13,731 nucleotides of DNA, taken from NCBI GenBank assembly GCA_049684495.1, contig JBAVFZ010000393.1, positions 1 through 13,731 on the forward strand, written 5' to 3'. The translations under genes were made by a program, and so were the position numbers. The notes below the pieces were generated by a model that saw only the letters and a list, made by a program, of their open reading frames with translations, did no database searches and was not told the DNA's origin. Positions within the stretch are counted from its first letter, which is position 1. Every line of letters begins with the position of its first letter. Shown here piece by piece: positions 6,239 to 12,996 of this stretch. The stretch is from JAFGKK01 sp049684495 (lineage in GTDB: Bacteria; Chloroflexota; Anaerolineae; Anaerolineales; RBG-16-64-43).

Positions 6239-7720
6239 CTAAAGGAGTGCGGGGACTCCCCCGATCCGCAGCGAAGGGTCGCCGAACAGCATGAACTTCC
6301 ACATCTGGTGAAACACCGCGAGGATGTACCAGTCCGCATGGTTGTATTCCGTCTCAAACGTGTGGATTTGATAATACTTACGGATGGCATAGTTCCAGGC
6401 GTCTCCCGCGCGCGGGCCGGCGTGGACGATCCCCTCGAAGAACAGCCGGTTGACGTCGAACATCGCCGGGAATTGGGCGCCGGTCACCGCCCCGACGTAT
6501 ACGACCACGCCGTTCGGGGTTTGGACCAGCGAGAATTCCATCATCCCGTCGAGGTTATCCGCGGCCTGGATCGGCGCCGGAGGCGGGGGCGTTCCGGTGA
6601 ACGCCTCGCCGAACTCGCCACCCGCGTGATGGACTCCATTAATATCCGAATACGGTCCACCCGGAGGATAGGCGGTGAAGGTGGCTGTTCCGCAGCCGCC
6701 GGAAAATACCACCGGAAGTTGTTTTGCGTTCTGCACGTTCGCGAAATCCTTGACTGTCACCGCATCCGCCCATAAATCCATATTGCCGTGTCCGAGGAAA
6801 CTCACCAGCCCCACGCCGCCGTTTAGCGCGTCGACAATCGCTTCGGCTGACAGAGCCGGAGTCTCCTGGCAGGGGTTGCCTTCATAATACAGGCGCGTAA
6901 TGTTCCATTCGGCGGGAAGAAGCGCCAGCATCTCTTCCTCGCGCCGGCAGTCGTCCGGCAAGTATCCTCCGGAGGATATCGCCAGCACCCGTCGCGCCCA
7001 CTCCGAATTGGAGGCCAGCGTCTCGTAGGAGATGACCTTCTCCACGTAGATGGAGGCTTCCTCCGCGGTCGACACCGGCGCGCGCCCGACCGCGATGTCG
7101 GGGTTGAGGTCCACGTTGTCGATGTTCAACAGCCCCGAACGGATCTCTCCGCCGATCTCGCCGAAATATCCGTTGGCATTCGAATCCCAATCGTCAAACG
7201 ATCCGTCCGCTTTATAGAGGTCGGCATAATACAGGTCGGCCGGATAGAAGGCGGTGTTCCCAACCGTCGGGCCGACGATATCGGCCATCGTCCAGCGGAT
7301 CGGGAATTGATCCCCGTCGCCGGCGAGCATCGCGTAGCGCACCCCGCTTTTCCGGTTGTAGAGCGCCAGGCAGCGCTTGATCCGTTCCGGCGCGTCGCGG
7401 CCTTCACAAAGCCGGTCCACATCCTCCAGGACCAGGATGCCCGCCGGCATGCCGCTCGAACTTTTCCATTCGGCCAACCGCCGCATCGAATCCAAAAACG
7501 CCCGCGGCGTGACAATAAGCAATTCGTAGGTTTCGCCCGCCGGTGAGGAAAGGTCATCCGGCGTCGAGGTCGCGCTTGGCGCAACCGTTTCCGTCGGCGC
7601 CGGAGGGAGCGCGGTCGACCCGGTCGTGGAAGGGCCGGCTGCGGAAGGTTTGCCTCCGGGGAAGTTGCACGCCGCGGCCAGCAGTAAAAGGAGTATGAGG
7701 AATTTTTTGATTATCCGCAT
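6239..7720 (-). CDS. Gingipain-family (C25) cysteine peptidase, lipoprotein
   Basis: This 493-residue protein starts with a lipoprotein signal (basic RIIKK, a leucine run, then lipobox LAAAC with the anchor at C18). A Ser/Thr/Pro/Ala linker follows to about residue 60, so it should sit on the outer face of the membrane. The rest matches peptidase C25: YAMLAGDGDQFPIRW (129-143), YYADLYKADGSFDDWD (164-179), an acidic loop with Ca-site look (DSNANGYFGE, 179-188), DIAVGRAPVSTAEEASIYVEKVISYE (208-233), the catalytic His in FLGHGNMDLW (H311) and the catalytic Cys in FSGGCGTATF (C343). It ends with LFGDPSLRIGG, the usual close of the C25 catalytic region. No propeptide or sorting domain is present, unlike secreted gingipains. 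Substrate preference is unknown. The gene stands alone between an inverted repeat and a terminator. Confidence 0.88.
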   Translation of the reverse strand: MRIIKKFLILLLLLAAACNFPGGKPSAAGPSTTGSTALPPAPTETVAPSATSTPDDLSSPAGETYELLIVTPRAFLDSMRRLAEWKSSSGMPAGILVLEDVDRLCEGRDAPERIKRCLALYNRKSGVRYAMLAGDGDQFPIRWTMADIVGPTVGNTAFYPADLYYADLYKADGSFDDWDSNANGYFGEIGGEIRSGLLNIDNVDLNPDIAVGRAPVSTAEEASIYVEKVISYETLASNSEWARRVLAISSGGYLPDDCRREEEMLALLPAEWNITRLYYEGNPCQETPALSAEAIVDALNGGVGLVSFLGHGNMDLWADAVTVKDFANVQNAKQLPVVFSGGCGTATFTAYPPGGPYSDINGVHHAGGEFGEAFTGTPPPPAPIQAADNLDGMMEFSLVQTPNGVVVYVGAVTGAQFPAMFDVNRLFFEGIVHAGPRAGDAWNYAIRKYYQIHTFETEYNHADWYILAVFHQMWKFMLFGDPSLRIGGVPALL

Positions 7721-7726
7721 TCAAAT

Positions 7727-7732
7727 ACTATA
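7727..7732 (-). promoter_or_regulatory. -10 box placed for a leaderless C25 mRNA
   Basis: The minus strand has TATAGT followed by exactly six bases and then the ATG at 7718-7720. No Shine-Dalgarno sequence is visible before that ATG. A -10 box in this place would start transcription at or next to the start codon, the pattern of leaderless genes. There is no good -35 box. Confidence 0.35.
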
Positions 7733-7758
7733 TCGCGGTAACCGATAAAAAAGCGATA

Positions 7759-7846
7759 AAACTTTGTGTCTTAGTGCCTTTGTGGTGATCAACGAATCTC
7801 AATGGATTCATACCATCCACCACAAAGACACCAAGACACAAAGCTT
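7759..7846. repeat. Long inverted repeat between tpiA and the C25 gene
   Basis: The 30 bases at 7759-7788 and the reverse complement of 7817-7846 agree at 26 positions; each arm contains the motif ctttgtg twice over in near-repeat form. The 28-base loop has its own small stem, GAATC with GATTC (7794-7798 and 7805-7809). The element could fold into an extended hairpin in RNA from either strand. It looks like one of the interspersed palindromes common in environmental genomes, and it may also end transcription. Confidence 0.7.
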
Positions 7847-7855
7847 AAAATCAGG

Positions 7856-7876
7856 ATATAAAAACCTTCCGGTTTT
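7856..7876 (-). terminator. Short terminator-like hairpin after tpiA
   Basis: Twelve bases past the tpiA stop the minus strand reads AAAACC-ggaa-GGTTTT followed by TATAT (plus-strand stem 7861-7876). The stem is AT-rich and short, so it would be a modest terminator, perhaps helped by the longer inverted repeat just beyond. Confidence 0.4.
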
Positions 7877-7887
7877 CCTTCGTGTAT

Positions 7888-8667
7888 TTAGTGGACTCTT
7901 TTCAGCGCCGCGCGGACAATCTCCACGTACTCCGGCTTGAGGCTCGCGCCGCCCACCAGCCCGCCGTCGATCTCCGGTTCGGAGAGGAACTCGGCGATGT
8001 TCTCGGGCGTCACGCTGCCGCCATACAGCACCCGGACGGCCGCCGAAACACCCGGATGGATTTTTTCGCTCAGGACCGATCGGATTGACCCGGCAATGAC
8101 CCGGTTGGCGTCCGGCCCGTGCGCCGCGCGCCCGGTCCCGATCGCCCACACCGGCTCGTAGGCCACGATCGTCTTGGCGGCCTGTTCGGCCGTCAGCCCT
8201 TCGAAGGCCGCGCTCATCTGCCGCCGCACGACCGCATCGGTCCGCCCGGCTTCGTTTTCCGAAAGCGTTTCGCCGACGCAAATGATCGGGATCAGCCCGG
8301 CGGCCAGCGCCGCCTTGACCTTCTTCGCGACCATCTCGTCGGTTTCGCCGAACAGGCCGCGCCGCTCGGAGTGGCCGATGATCACGTAGGCGCAGAACTC
8401 CTTCACCATCGCGGCCGATAGTTCGCCGGTGAAAGCGCCCTTCGACTCCCAGTGCATATTCTGCGCGCCCAAGCCCACGCCGCTGCCCTGTAGAATCGGG
8501 TTCAGCGCGGGCAGCGCGGTGGCGGGAGGGCAAATCACCCGTTCCACACCGTTCAGCGCTTTCAGCTGCGGGAGGATCTGGCGGACGAAATCCGCCGCCT
8601 CCACTGAGGTTTTGTTCATCTTCCAGTTTGCCGCCATGCAGGGGATGCGTTTTACTTCGGTTCCCAT
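7888..8667 (-). CDS. tpiA: Triose-phosphate isomerase
   Basis: This 259-residue cytosolic enzyme interconverts dihydroxyacetone phosphate and glyceraldehyde 3-phosphate. All catalytic parts are present: Lys16 in ANWKMNKT, His99 in IIGHSERRGLFGET, Glu171 in AYEPVWAIGTG (which also starts the mobile lid loop 6), and the phosphate-binding LYGGSV at 214-219. Length is normal. The ATG at 8665-8667 lies inside the kinase gene and overlaps it by 16 bases, with AAAGGA ten bases upstream; the next ATG, at 8635-8637, would remove the first beta strand (KRIPC), so the earlier one is kept. The overlap implies translational coupling to the kinase. It is the last gene of the yvcK-gap-pgk-kinase-tpiA series. 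Confidence 0.97.
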   Translation of the reverse strand: MGTEVKRIPCMAANWKMNKTSVEAADFVRQILPQLKALNGVERVICPPATALPALNPILQGSGVGLGAQNMHWESKGAFTGELSAAMVKEFCAYVIIGHSERRGLFGETDEMVAKKVKAALAAGLIPIICVGETLSENEAGRTDAVVRRQMSAAFEGLTAEQAAKTIVAYEPVWAIGTGRAAHGPDANRVIAGSIRSVLSEKIHPGVSAAVRVLYGGSVTPENIAEFLSEPEIDGGLVGGASLKPEYVEIVRAALKRVH

Positions 8668-10394
8668 CTTCCAATTATCCTTTCTACTTCTGCCTTTAAC
8701 CAGGCGGGTGTATTGGAGTCGTCCCTTACGGTCTTCAGATTATCCAATCCTTCGCCGGTATTGCCGGTGACGCATTGATACTCGCCCATGATCGCCCGGG
8801 CGAATAGTTTCTCATTCCCGCGGGCTGCGTCAAGCGCGCTTCGAACGAACGGTTCGCCGTCCTGCGACTTCGGTGAAAAAGTGAAAAGCCACCGTCCCAA
8901 ACCGGATTGGGCGATGGCCCATCCGGGTATCCGCTCCACATTCCAGCGCAGGATCGTCTCTCCATCCTTTAGCTCCGCCACATGGAACAGTACTTCCGCC
9001 GATGCGGTTCGGAGGACGACGTCGTTGGGGTTCTTTTCCAAACCTTTCTGCAGGAAGCGCGCGGACATGATCCATTGCCCGCGCGAGTTGAGTTTTTGGA
9101 CCGCCAGGACGATCACCCCGTTCCGTTCGGCGGGCATCATCGAAAGCGAGGCCTCGAATTCCTTCGTCGCCGCATCCAAACTGCCGTCATCCACGTAGGC
9201 GATCCCCTTCTCCAGATGGCTCCAGGCTTCGCGCGCGTCCTGAGGGATCTCGGCTTGCGGGGTTTGTCGCGCTTCCGGCGTCGGTTTTCCTTGCGCGGGA
9301 GTGAGGTTCATCGCCGCCATCGCCGTTTCCGTAGCCTTCTGATCCTGCCGGTCGGATATGGTTCCCAGCACCACCAATCCGCCAAAGCACATGCACCCGC
9401 AAGTCATGATGATCAGGAGGATCAACAGCCACTTCGGGATTCGTTTCCAAACCGGCGGCTTCTTCGCTCCGGACTCCGGCTTGGGTTTTGCTGCCGCCGT
9501 AGGCGGCGGTACCGCGGCCTTCACGGTCGAGCGCGATGCCTTGGCCGGAGCGGCGCCCGCCACGGTGACTTCCCGCACGGCCTCGAGGAACGCCTTGACC
9601 AGCGCATCCACATCCGCATACCGGTCCTTGCGGTCCTTGGCCAGCGCCTTGAGCAGCACCCGTTCGACGGCGGCGGGGACTTTCGGATTGATCGCGCGCG
9701 GCAGCGGGAGAGGGGTGAAGATGTGATCATGGATGATCGAGAACGGCGTATCGGCGTTGAAGGGCACCCGGCCGACCGACAGTTCGTACATCACCACGCC
9801 GAAGGAATAGATGTCCGTCCCCGCGTCGAGATTCTTGACGCCCTGCGCCTGTTCCGGGGAGATGTAGTGCGGCGTGCCGAGCATCATGTCCGTGGACAGC
9901 GTGGATTCACCGGATTGGGCGATGCGCGCCAGTCCGAAATCCGCCAGGTAGATTCCCCCCTCGGGCGTGAGCAGCACGTTGGAGGGCTTGATGTCGCGGT
10001 GCAGGATTCCCTTGGAGTGCGCGTACGCCAGCGCCGCGCCGACCGCCTGGATCACCTGCACGGCTTCCGCGGCCGAGAGTGGGCCGCGCACCAGCCTGGC
10101 TTTGAGGGTTTCGCCCTCGATGTACTTCATCACCAGGTAGGGCTGTCCCTCGTATTCGGAATAATCGTAGATCGGGACAATGTTGGGGTGCTCGAGCTTG
10201 GCCACCACCCGCGCTTCACGGGTGAACCGCGCGGTGAAGGAGGGATCCTCGCGGAACGCCGCATGCAGGACCTTGATCGCGACGTAGCGGTCCAACCCGG
10301 CGTGGTAGGCCTTGTACACCGTCGCCATACCGCCCTGGCCAAGCTGTTCCAGGATACGGTAGGGACCGACATTTTGACCGTTGGTGAAAGTCAT
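8652..10394 (-). CDS. Membrane Ser/Thr protein kinase (PknB/PrkC-like) with a TPR-like outer region
   Basis: This 580-residue protein has a complete N-terminal Hanks-type kinase domain (about 12-270): glycine loop LGQGGMATVYKA (18-29), Lys41 in VAIKVL, Glu60 of the C helix, catalytic HRDIKPSN (132-139, Asp134), DFGLA (152-156), a Ser/Thr-rich activation loop, then GTPHYISPEQ (173-182). A Pro/Ala/Lys linker (about 280-318) leads to one membrane segment at about 321-344, odd for its three cysteines (TCGCMC). The outer part (about 383-580) lacks PASTA repeats and instead looks like TPR-type helix pairs, e.g. AWSHLEKGIAYVDDGSLDAA. The kinase faces the cytosol and presumably phosphorylates Ser/Thr on partner proteins. 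Its position between pgk and tpiA, downstream of yvcK, is the notable point. The ATG at 10392-10394 has an AGGTGA site very close to it. Confidence 0.93.
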   Translation of the reverse strand: MTFTNGQNVGPYRILEQLGQGGMATVYKAYHAGLDRYVAIKVLHAAFREDPSFTARFTREARVVAKLEHPNIVPIYDYSEYEGQPYLVMKYIEGETLKARLVRGPLSAAEAVQVIQAVGAALAYAHSKGILHRDIKPSNVLLTPEGGIYLADFGLARIAQSGESTLSTDMMLGTPHYISPEQAQGVKNLDAGTDIYSFGVVMYELSVGRVPFNADTPFSIIHDHIFTPLPLPRAINPKVPAAVERVLLKALAKDRKDRYADVDALVKAFLEAVREVTVAGAAPAKASRSTVKAAVPPPTAAAKPKPESGAKKPPVWKRIPKWLLILLIIMTCGCMCFGGLVVLGTISDRQDQKATETAMAAMNLTPAQGKPTPEARQTPQAEIPQDAREAWSHLEKGIAYVDDGSLDAATKEFEASLSMMPAERNGVIVLAVQKLNSRGQWIMSARFLQKGLEKNPNDVVLRTASAEVLFHVAELKDGETILRWNVERIPGWAIAQSGLGRWLFTFSPKSQDGEPFVRSALDAARGNEKLFARAIMGEYQCVTGNTGEGLDNLKTVRDDSNTPAWLKAEVERIIGRWEPK

Positions 10395-10421
10395 TTCACC
10401 TCATCAGAAAGCACCCGACAG

Positions 10422-10506
10422 GTCATTCCGAGACCGCGATATCGGCCGAGGAATCGGTTGGTCCAGCGGACCGATTCCTCGGGGCTTTGCAGCCCCTCGG
10501 AATGAC
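10422..10506. repeat. Palindromic GTCATTCCGAG intergenic element
   Basis: The 85-base element is bounded by perfect 11-base inverted ends, GTCATTCCGAG (10422-10432) and CTCGGAATGAC (10496-10506). Inside are a perfect 13-base stem, CCGAGGAATCGGT with ACCGATTCCTCGG (10446-10458 and 10470-10482), and a five-base stem GGGGC/GCCCC (10481-10485 and 10492-10496). As RNA it would fold into a branched cloverleaf-like shape. The ends resemble a widespread family of GTCATTC-type palindromes in environmental bacterial genomes, recalled rather than searched. It separates pgk from the kinase gene and carries no reading frame of interest. Confidence 0.8.
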
Positions 10507-10550
10507 TTGCATAATACCGTTCCGCCTGCCCCGGCACCCTTTCATTCCAC

Positions 10551-10588
10551 GGAGGGCGCCAGATCCGTTTCCGGATCTCGCGCCCTCC
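10551..10588. terminator. Strong hairpin downstream of pgk
   Basis: GGAGGGCGC-c-AGATCCG (10551-10567) pairs with CGGATCT-c-GCGCCCTCC (10572-10588), 16 base pairs with one C-C mismatch and a 4-base loop. It lies 37 bases past the pgk stop. T-rich sequence (ATTTTA) follows only on the plus strand; on the minus strand, where pgk is read, there is no T run. It may slow or end the pgk transcript, or protect its 3' end, so the terminator label is tentative. Confidence 0.45.
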
Positions 10589-10624
10589 ATTTTACAAGCT
10601 ATGCGTTTTTTCCGCGATGCGGGA

Positions 10625-11797
10625 TTACTTATCCTGCAGGATGGCGATCCCCGGAAGGACCTTCCCCTCGAGGAACTCCAGGGAAGCGCCGCCGCCGGTG
10701 GAAATGTGTGAAATCTTGTCCGCCAGCCCGGCCTCGGTGACGGCGGCGACGGAATCCCCGCCGCCCACGATGGTGACGGCGCCGCATGAGGCGACCGCCT
10801 GGGCCAGATCCCGCGTGCCTTTGGCGAAGTTGGGGAATTCGAATACGCCCATCGGTCCGTTCCATACCACCAGCTTCGCGCCCTGGAGTGCCGCGGCGTA
10901 CTTTTTCACCGTAGCCGGTCCGATATCGAGGATGCGCCAGCCGTCCGGAACCGCGGTCGCGGGTACCGTCTTGGACTGGGCCGCGGCATCGAACTTATCC
11001 GCCACGACCACGTCCTCCGGCAGGAGCAGTTTGCCGCCGGCGTCGGCCATGATCTTCTTGGCCGTCTCGACGCTGGCGTCTTCGACCAGCGAATCGCCGA
11101 CCGCCAGGCCCTTGGCCTTAAGGAAGGTGTTCGCCATCCCGCCGCCAATCAGGAGCTTTTCGCATTTCTTGAGCAGGTTGGTGATCACGCCGATCTTATC
11201 GCTGATTTTGGCGCCGCCCAGGATGACGATGTACGGATGGTCCGGAGCGTTGGCTGCTTTATCGAGGAATTCGATTTCCTTTTCCATCAGGAACCCGGCC
11301 ACGCCCGGAAGATAATGCGCCACGCCCTCGGTCGAGGCGTGCGCGCGGTGGGCCGAGCCGAAAGCGTCGTTGACATAGATCTTGCCCAGCATCGCCAGCC
11401 GCTGGGCGAAGGCCATGTCGTTCTTTTCCTCTTCCGGATGGAAGCGCGTATTTTCGAGAATGGCCACGTCGCCCGGTTTCAGTTCGGCCACCACCCCTTC
11501 GGCCGCCGGTCCGACGCAATCGGAGGCGAAGGCGACTTTCTTTTTCAGCAGCCCGCTCAGGTGTTCGGCGACCGGCGCCAGGGAGAAGATCGGATCCGGC
11601 CCGCCCTTGGGCCGGCCGAGATGCGAGCATAGCACCACCATCGACTTCTGGTCGATCAGGTATTGAATGGTGGGCAGCGCCGCCCGGATGCGGGTGTCTT
11701 CGCCCACTTTGCCGTTCTTGATCGGGACGTTGAAATCCACCCGCATCAGAACCTGCCAACCGGCGACGGTTATATCGCGAACAGTTTTTTTCTGCAT
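10625..11797 (-). CDS. pgk: Phosphoglycerate kinase
   Basis: This 390-residue cytosolic enzyme moves a phosphate between 1,3-bisphosphoglycerate and ADP. The N-domain substrate site is clear: VLMRVDFNVPI near 16-26, then TRIRAALPTI, SHLGRPKG, ILENTRFHPEEE and NDAFGSAHRAHAST. The C-domain nucleotide site shows ILGGAKISDKIGVI, LLIGGGMANTFLKA, VVWNGPMGVFE and the closing GGGDSVAAV and STGGGASLEFLEG. Length and order are normal for bacterial PGK (about 390-400). The ATG at 11795-11797 has a good GGAGG five bases upstream. It follows gap by 24 bases, so the two are surely cotranscribed. Downstream, a strong hairpin and a palindromic element lie before the kinase gene, so transcript levels may drop there. 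Confidence 0.98.
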   Translation of the reverse strand: MQKKTVRDITVAGWQVLMRVDFNVPIKNGKVGEDTRIRAALPTIQYLIDQKSMVVLCSHLGRPKGGPDPIFSLAPVAEHLSGLLKKKVAFASDCVGPAAEGVVAELKPGDVAILENTRFHPEEEKNDMAFAQRLAMLGKIYVNDAFGSAHRAHASTEGVAHYLPGVAGFLMEKEIEFLDKAANAPDHPYIVILGGAKISDKIGVITNLLKKCEKLLIGGGMANTFLKAKGLAVGDSLVEDASVETAKKIMADAGGKLLLPEDVVVADKFDAAAQSKTVPATAVPDGWRILDIGPATVKKYAAALQGAKLVVWNGPMGVFEFPNFAKGTRDLAQAVASCGAVTIVGGGDSVAAVTEAGLADKISHISTGGGASLEFLEGKVLPGIAILQDK

Positions 11798-11821
11798 ATG
11801 TCCTCCACACCCGGTCGGGGT

Positions 11822-12874
11822 TTAGAGTTTCTTGGCGATCAGGACGGCCAGGTCGGCCGTGCGGCAGGAGTAGCCCCATTCGTTGTCGTACCAGGCCACA
11901 ACCTTGATCAGCGTTCCGCCCAGGACCTGGCAGTATTGCAGGTCGACGATCGAGGAACGCGGGTCGCCGCGGAAATCGGTCGAGACGAGCGGGTCGGCGG
12001 CCTTGCCGTAGGTCACACCGAGGATCCCCTTCAACGCGCCCTCCGAAGCTTCGACGAACTTGGCGTTCAGTTCTTCCTTGGTGGTGGCTTTGGCCACGGT
12101 GCAGCTCAAATCGACGACCGAAACCGTCGGGCTCGGGACGCGCATGGAATACCCGTCGAACTTGCCCTTGAGTTCGGGCATGACGAGCGCCACGGCCTTG
12201 GCGGCGCCGGTGGTGGTCGGGATGATGTTGAGCCCGGCCGAGCGCGAGCGGCGCAGCTCCTTCTTGTGGCCCTGATCCAGGATTACCTGGTCGTTGGTGT
12301 AGGAGTGAATCGTGCACATCGTCCCGTACAAAACGGTGAAATTCTCGTGGACGACTTTGACCGCCGGGGCGAGCCCGTTGGTGGTGCAGGAGGCGTTCGA
12401 AATGATGTTGTGCTTGGCCGGATCGTACTTGGAATCGTTGACGCCCAGCACGATCGTAATGTCTTCGTTCTTGGCCGGGGCGGAAATGATGACCTTCTTC
12501 GCGCCGCCGGAATTGATGTGGACGTTCGCGCCGGCTTTGCCCTTGGCCGGGTCGCCGATCGCGTCGGTGAAGAGTCCGGTGGATTCGATCACGATTTCGA
12601 CGCCCAGGTCCTTCCAGGGGAGTTTCGCCGGATCCTTCTCGGCCAGCACTTTGATCGTCTTGCCGTTGACGACGAGATTGCCCTCCTTGGTCTCGACCGT
12701 GCCGTCGAATTTTCCGTAGGTCGAATCGTATTTGAACAAATGCGCATTGGTGTCGACGTCAAACAGGTCGTTGATCGCCACCACTTCGAGGTCTTTGGGG
12801 GCGCGTTCTATCATCGCCTTGAGCACCTGCCGGCCGATCCGGCCAAATCCGTTGATGCCAACCTTTGTAGCCAT
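11822..12874 (-). CDS. gap: Glyceraldehyde-3-phosphate dehydrogenase, type I
   Basis: This 350-residue cytosolic enzyme converts glyceraldehyde 3-phosphate, NAD and phosphate to 1,3-bisphosphoglycerate. Residues 5-14, VGINGFGRIG, form the dinucleotide loop; Asp36 at the end of strand two (VVAINDLFD) favours NAD over NADP. The catalytic Cys163 sits in SNASCTTNGLAP, with partner His190 in CTIHSYTNDQ. The S-loop and C-terminal motifs (RSAGLNIIPTTTGAAKAV, RVPSPTVSVVDL, WYDNEWGYSCR) are all present. It is a little longer than the usual 335-340, through a short insert around 103-117 (DAIGDPAKGKAGANVHI). The ATG at 12872-12874 has an excellent AGGAGG six bases upstream. It lies 122 bases after yvcK and 24 before pgk. 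Confidence 0.98.
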   Translation of the reverse strand: MATKVGINGFGRIGRQVLKAMIERAPKDLEVVAINDLFDVDTNAHLFKYDSTYGKFDGTVETKEGNLVVNGKTIKVLAEKDPAKLPWKDLGVEIVIESTGLFTDAIGDPAKGKAGANVHINSGGAKKVIISAPAKNEDITIVLGVNDSKYDPAKHNIISNASCTTNGLAPAVKVVHENFTVLYGTMCTIHSYTNDQVILDQGHKKELRRSRSAGLNIIPTTTGAAKAVALVMPELKGKFDGYSMRVPSPTVSVVDLSCTVAKATTKEELNAKFVEASEGALKGILGVTYGKAADPLVSTDFRGDPRSSIVDLQYCQVLGGTLIKVVAWYDNEWGYSCRTADLAVLIAKKL

Positions 12875-12918
12875 GGTATTCCTCCTGATGGAAAAGTTAG
12901 ATTACGTCTTGGATGGTA

Positions 12919-12984
12919 CCGGTAACCGGAAACCGATTGCCGGATTGTTCACGATGGAATTCGGAAAGCCCCGCCGCTGCGGGC
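12919..12984 (-). other. Two stem-loops between yvcK and gap
   Basis: Nearest gap, CCGGTAACCGG (12919-12929) faces CCGATTGCCGG (12933-12943) across an AAA loop, pairing at 10 of 11 positions with one wobble; it would lie in the gap leader. Nearer yvcK, GCCCCGC (12968-12974) and GCGGGC (12979-12984) form a stem with a one-base bulge, followed on the minus strand by TTT, a weak terminator for yvcK. No clear promoter for gap is visible, so partial read-through from yvcK is plausible. Confidence 0.4.
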
Positions 12985-12996
12985 GAGTGGCGGTCT

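Noticed and set aside
6095..6775. Plus-strand open frame whose ATG follows a good GGAGGAG ribosome-like site
   Set aside because: It reads through the 6150-6179 terminator hairpin and then lies antisense to the C25 gene; its Arg/His-rich product resembles no family and looks like a GC-driven shadow frame.
8982..10505. Plus-strand open frame of 507 codons opposite the kinase gene
   Set aside because: It is antisense to a kinase with every catalytic motif intact, its product is Arg/Gly/His-rich, and it runs on into the palindromic repeat. Long antisense frames are expected at this GC content.
11822..12874. Possible archaeal-type or NADP-preferring GAPDH
   Set aside because: Asp36 and the SCTTN catalytic motif place it in the ordinary NAD-preferring bacterial type I group.
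11663..12925. Plus-strand open frame of 420 codons opposite gap and the start of pgk
   Set aside because: The product is rich in Asp, Val, Gly and Arg and mirrors the conserved gap codons; gap and pgk on the minus strand are certain.
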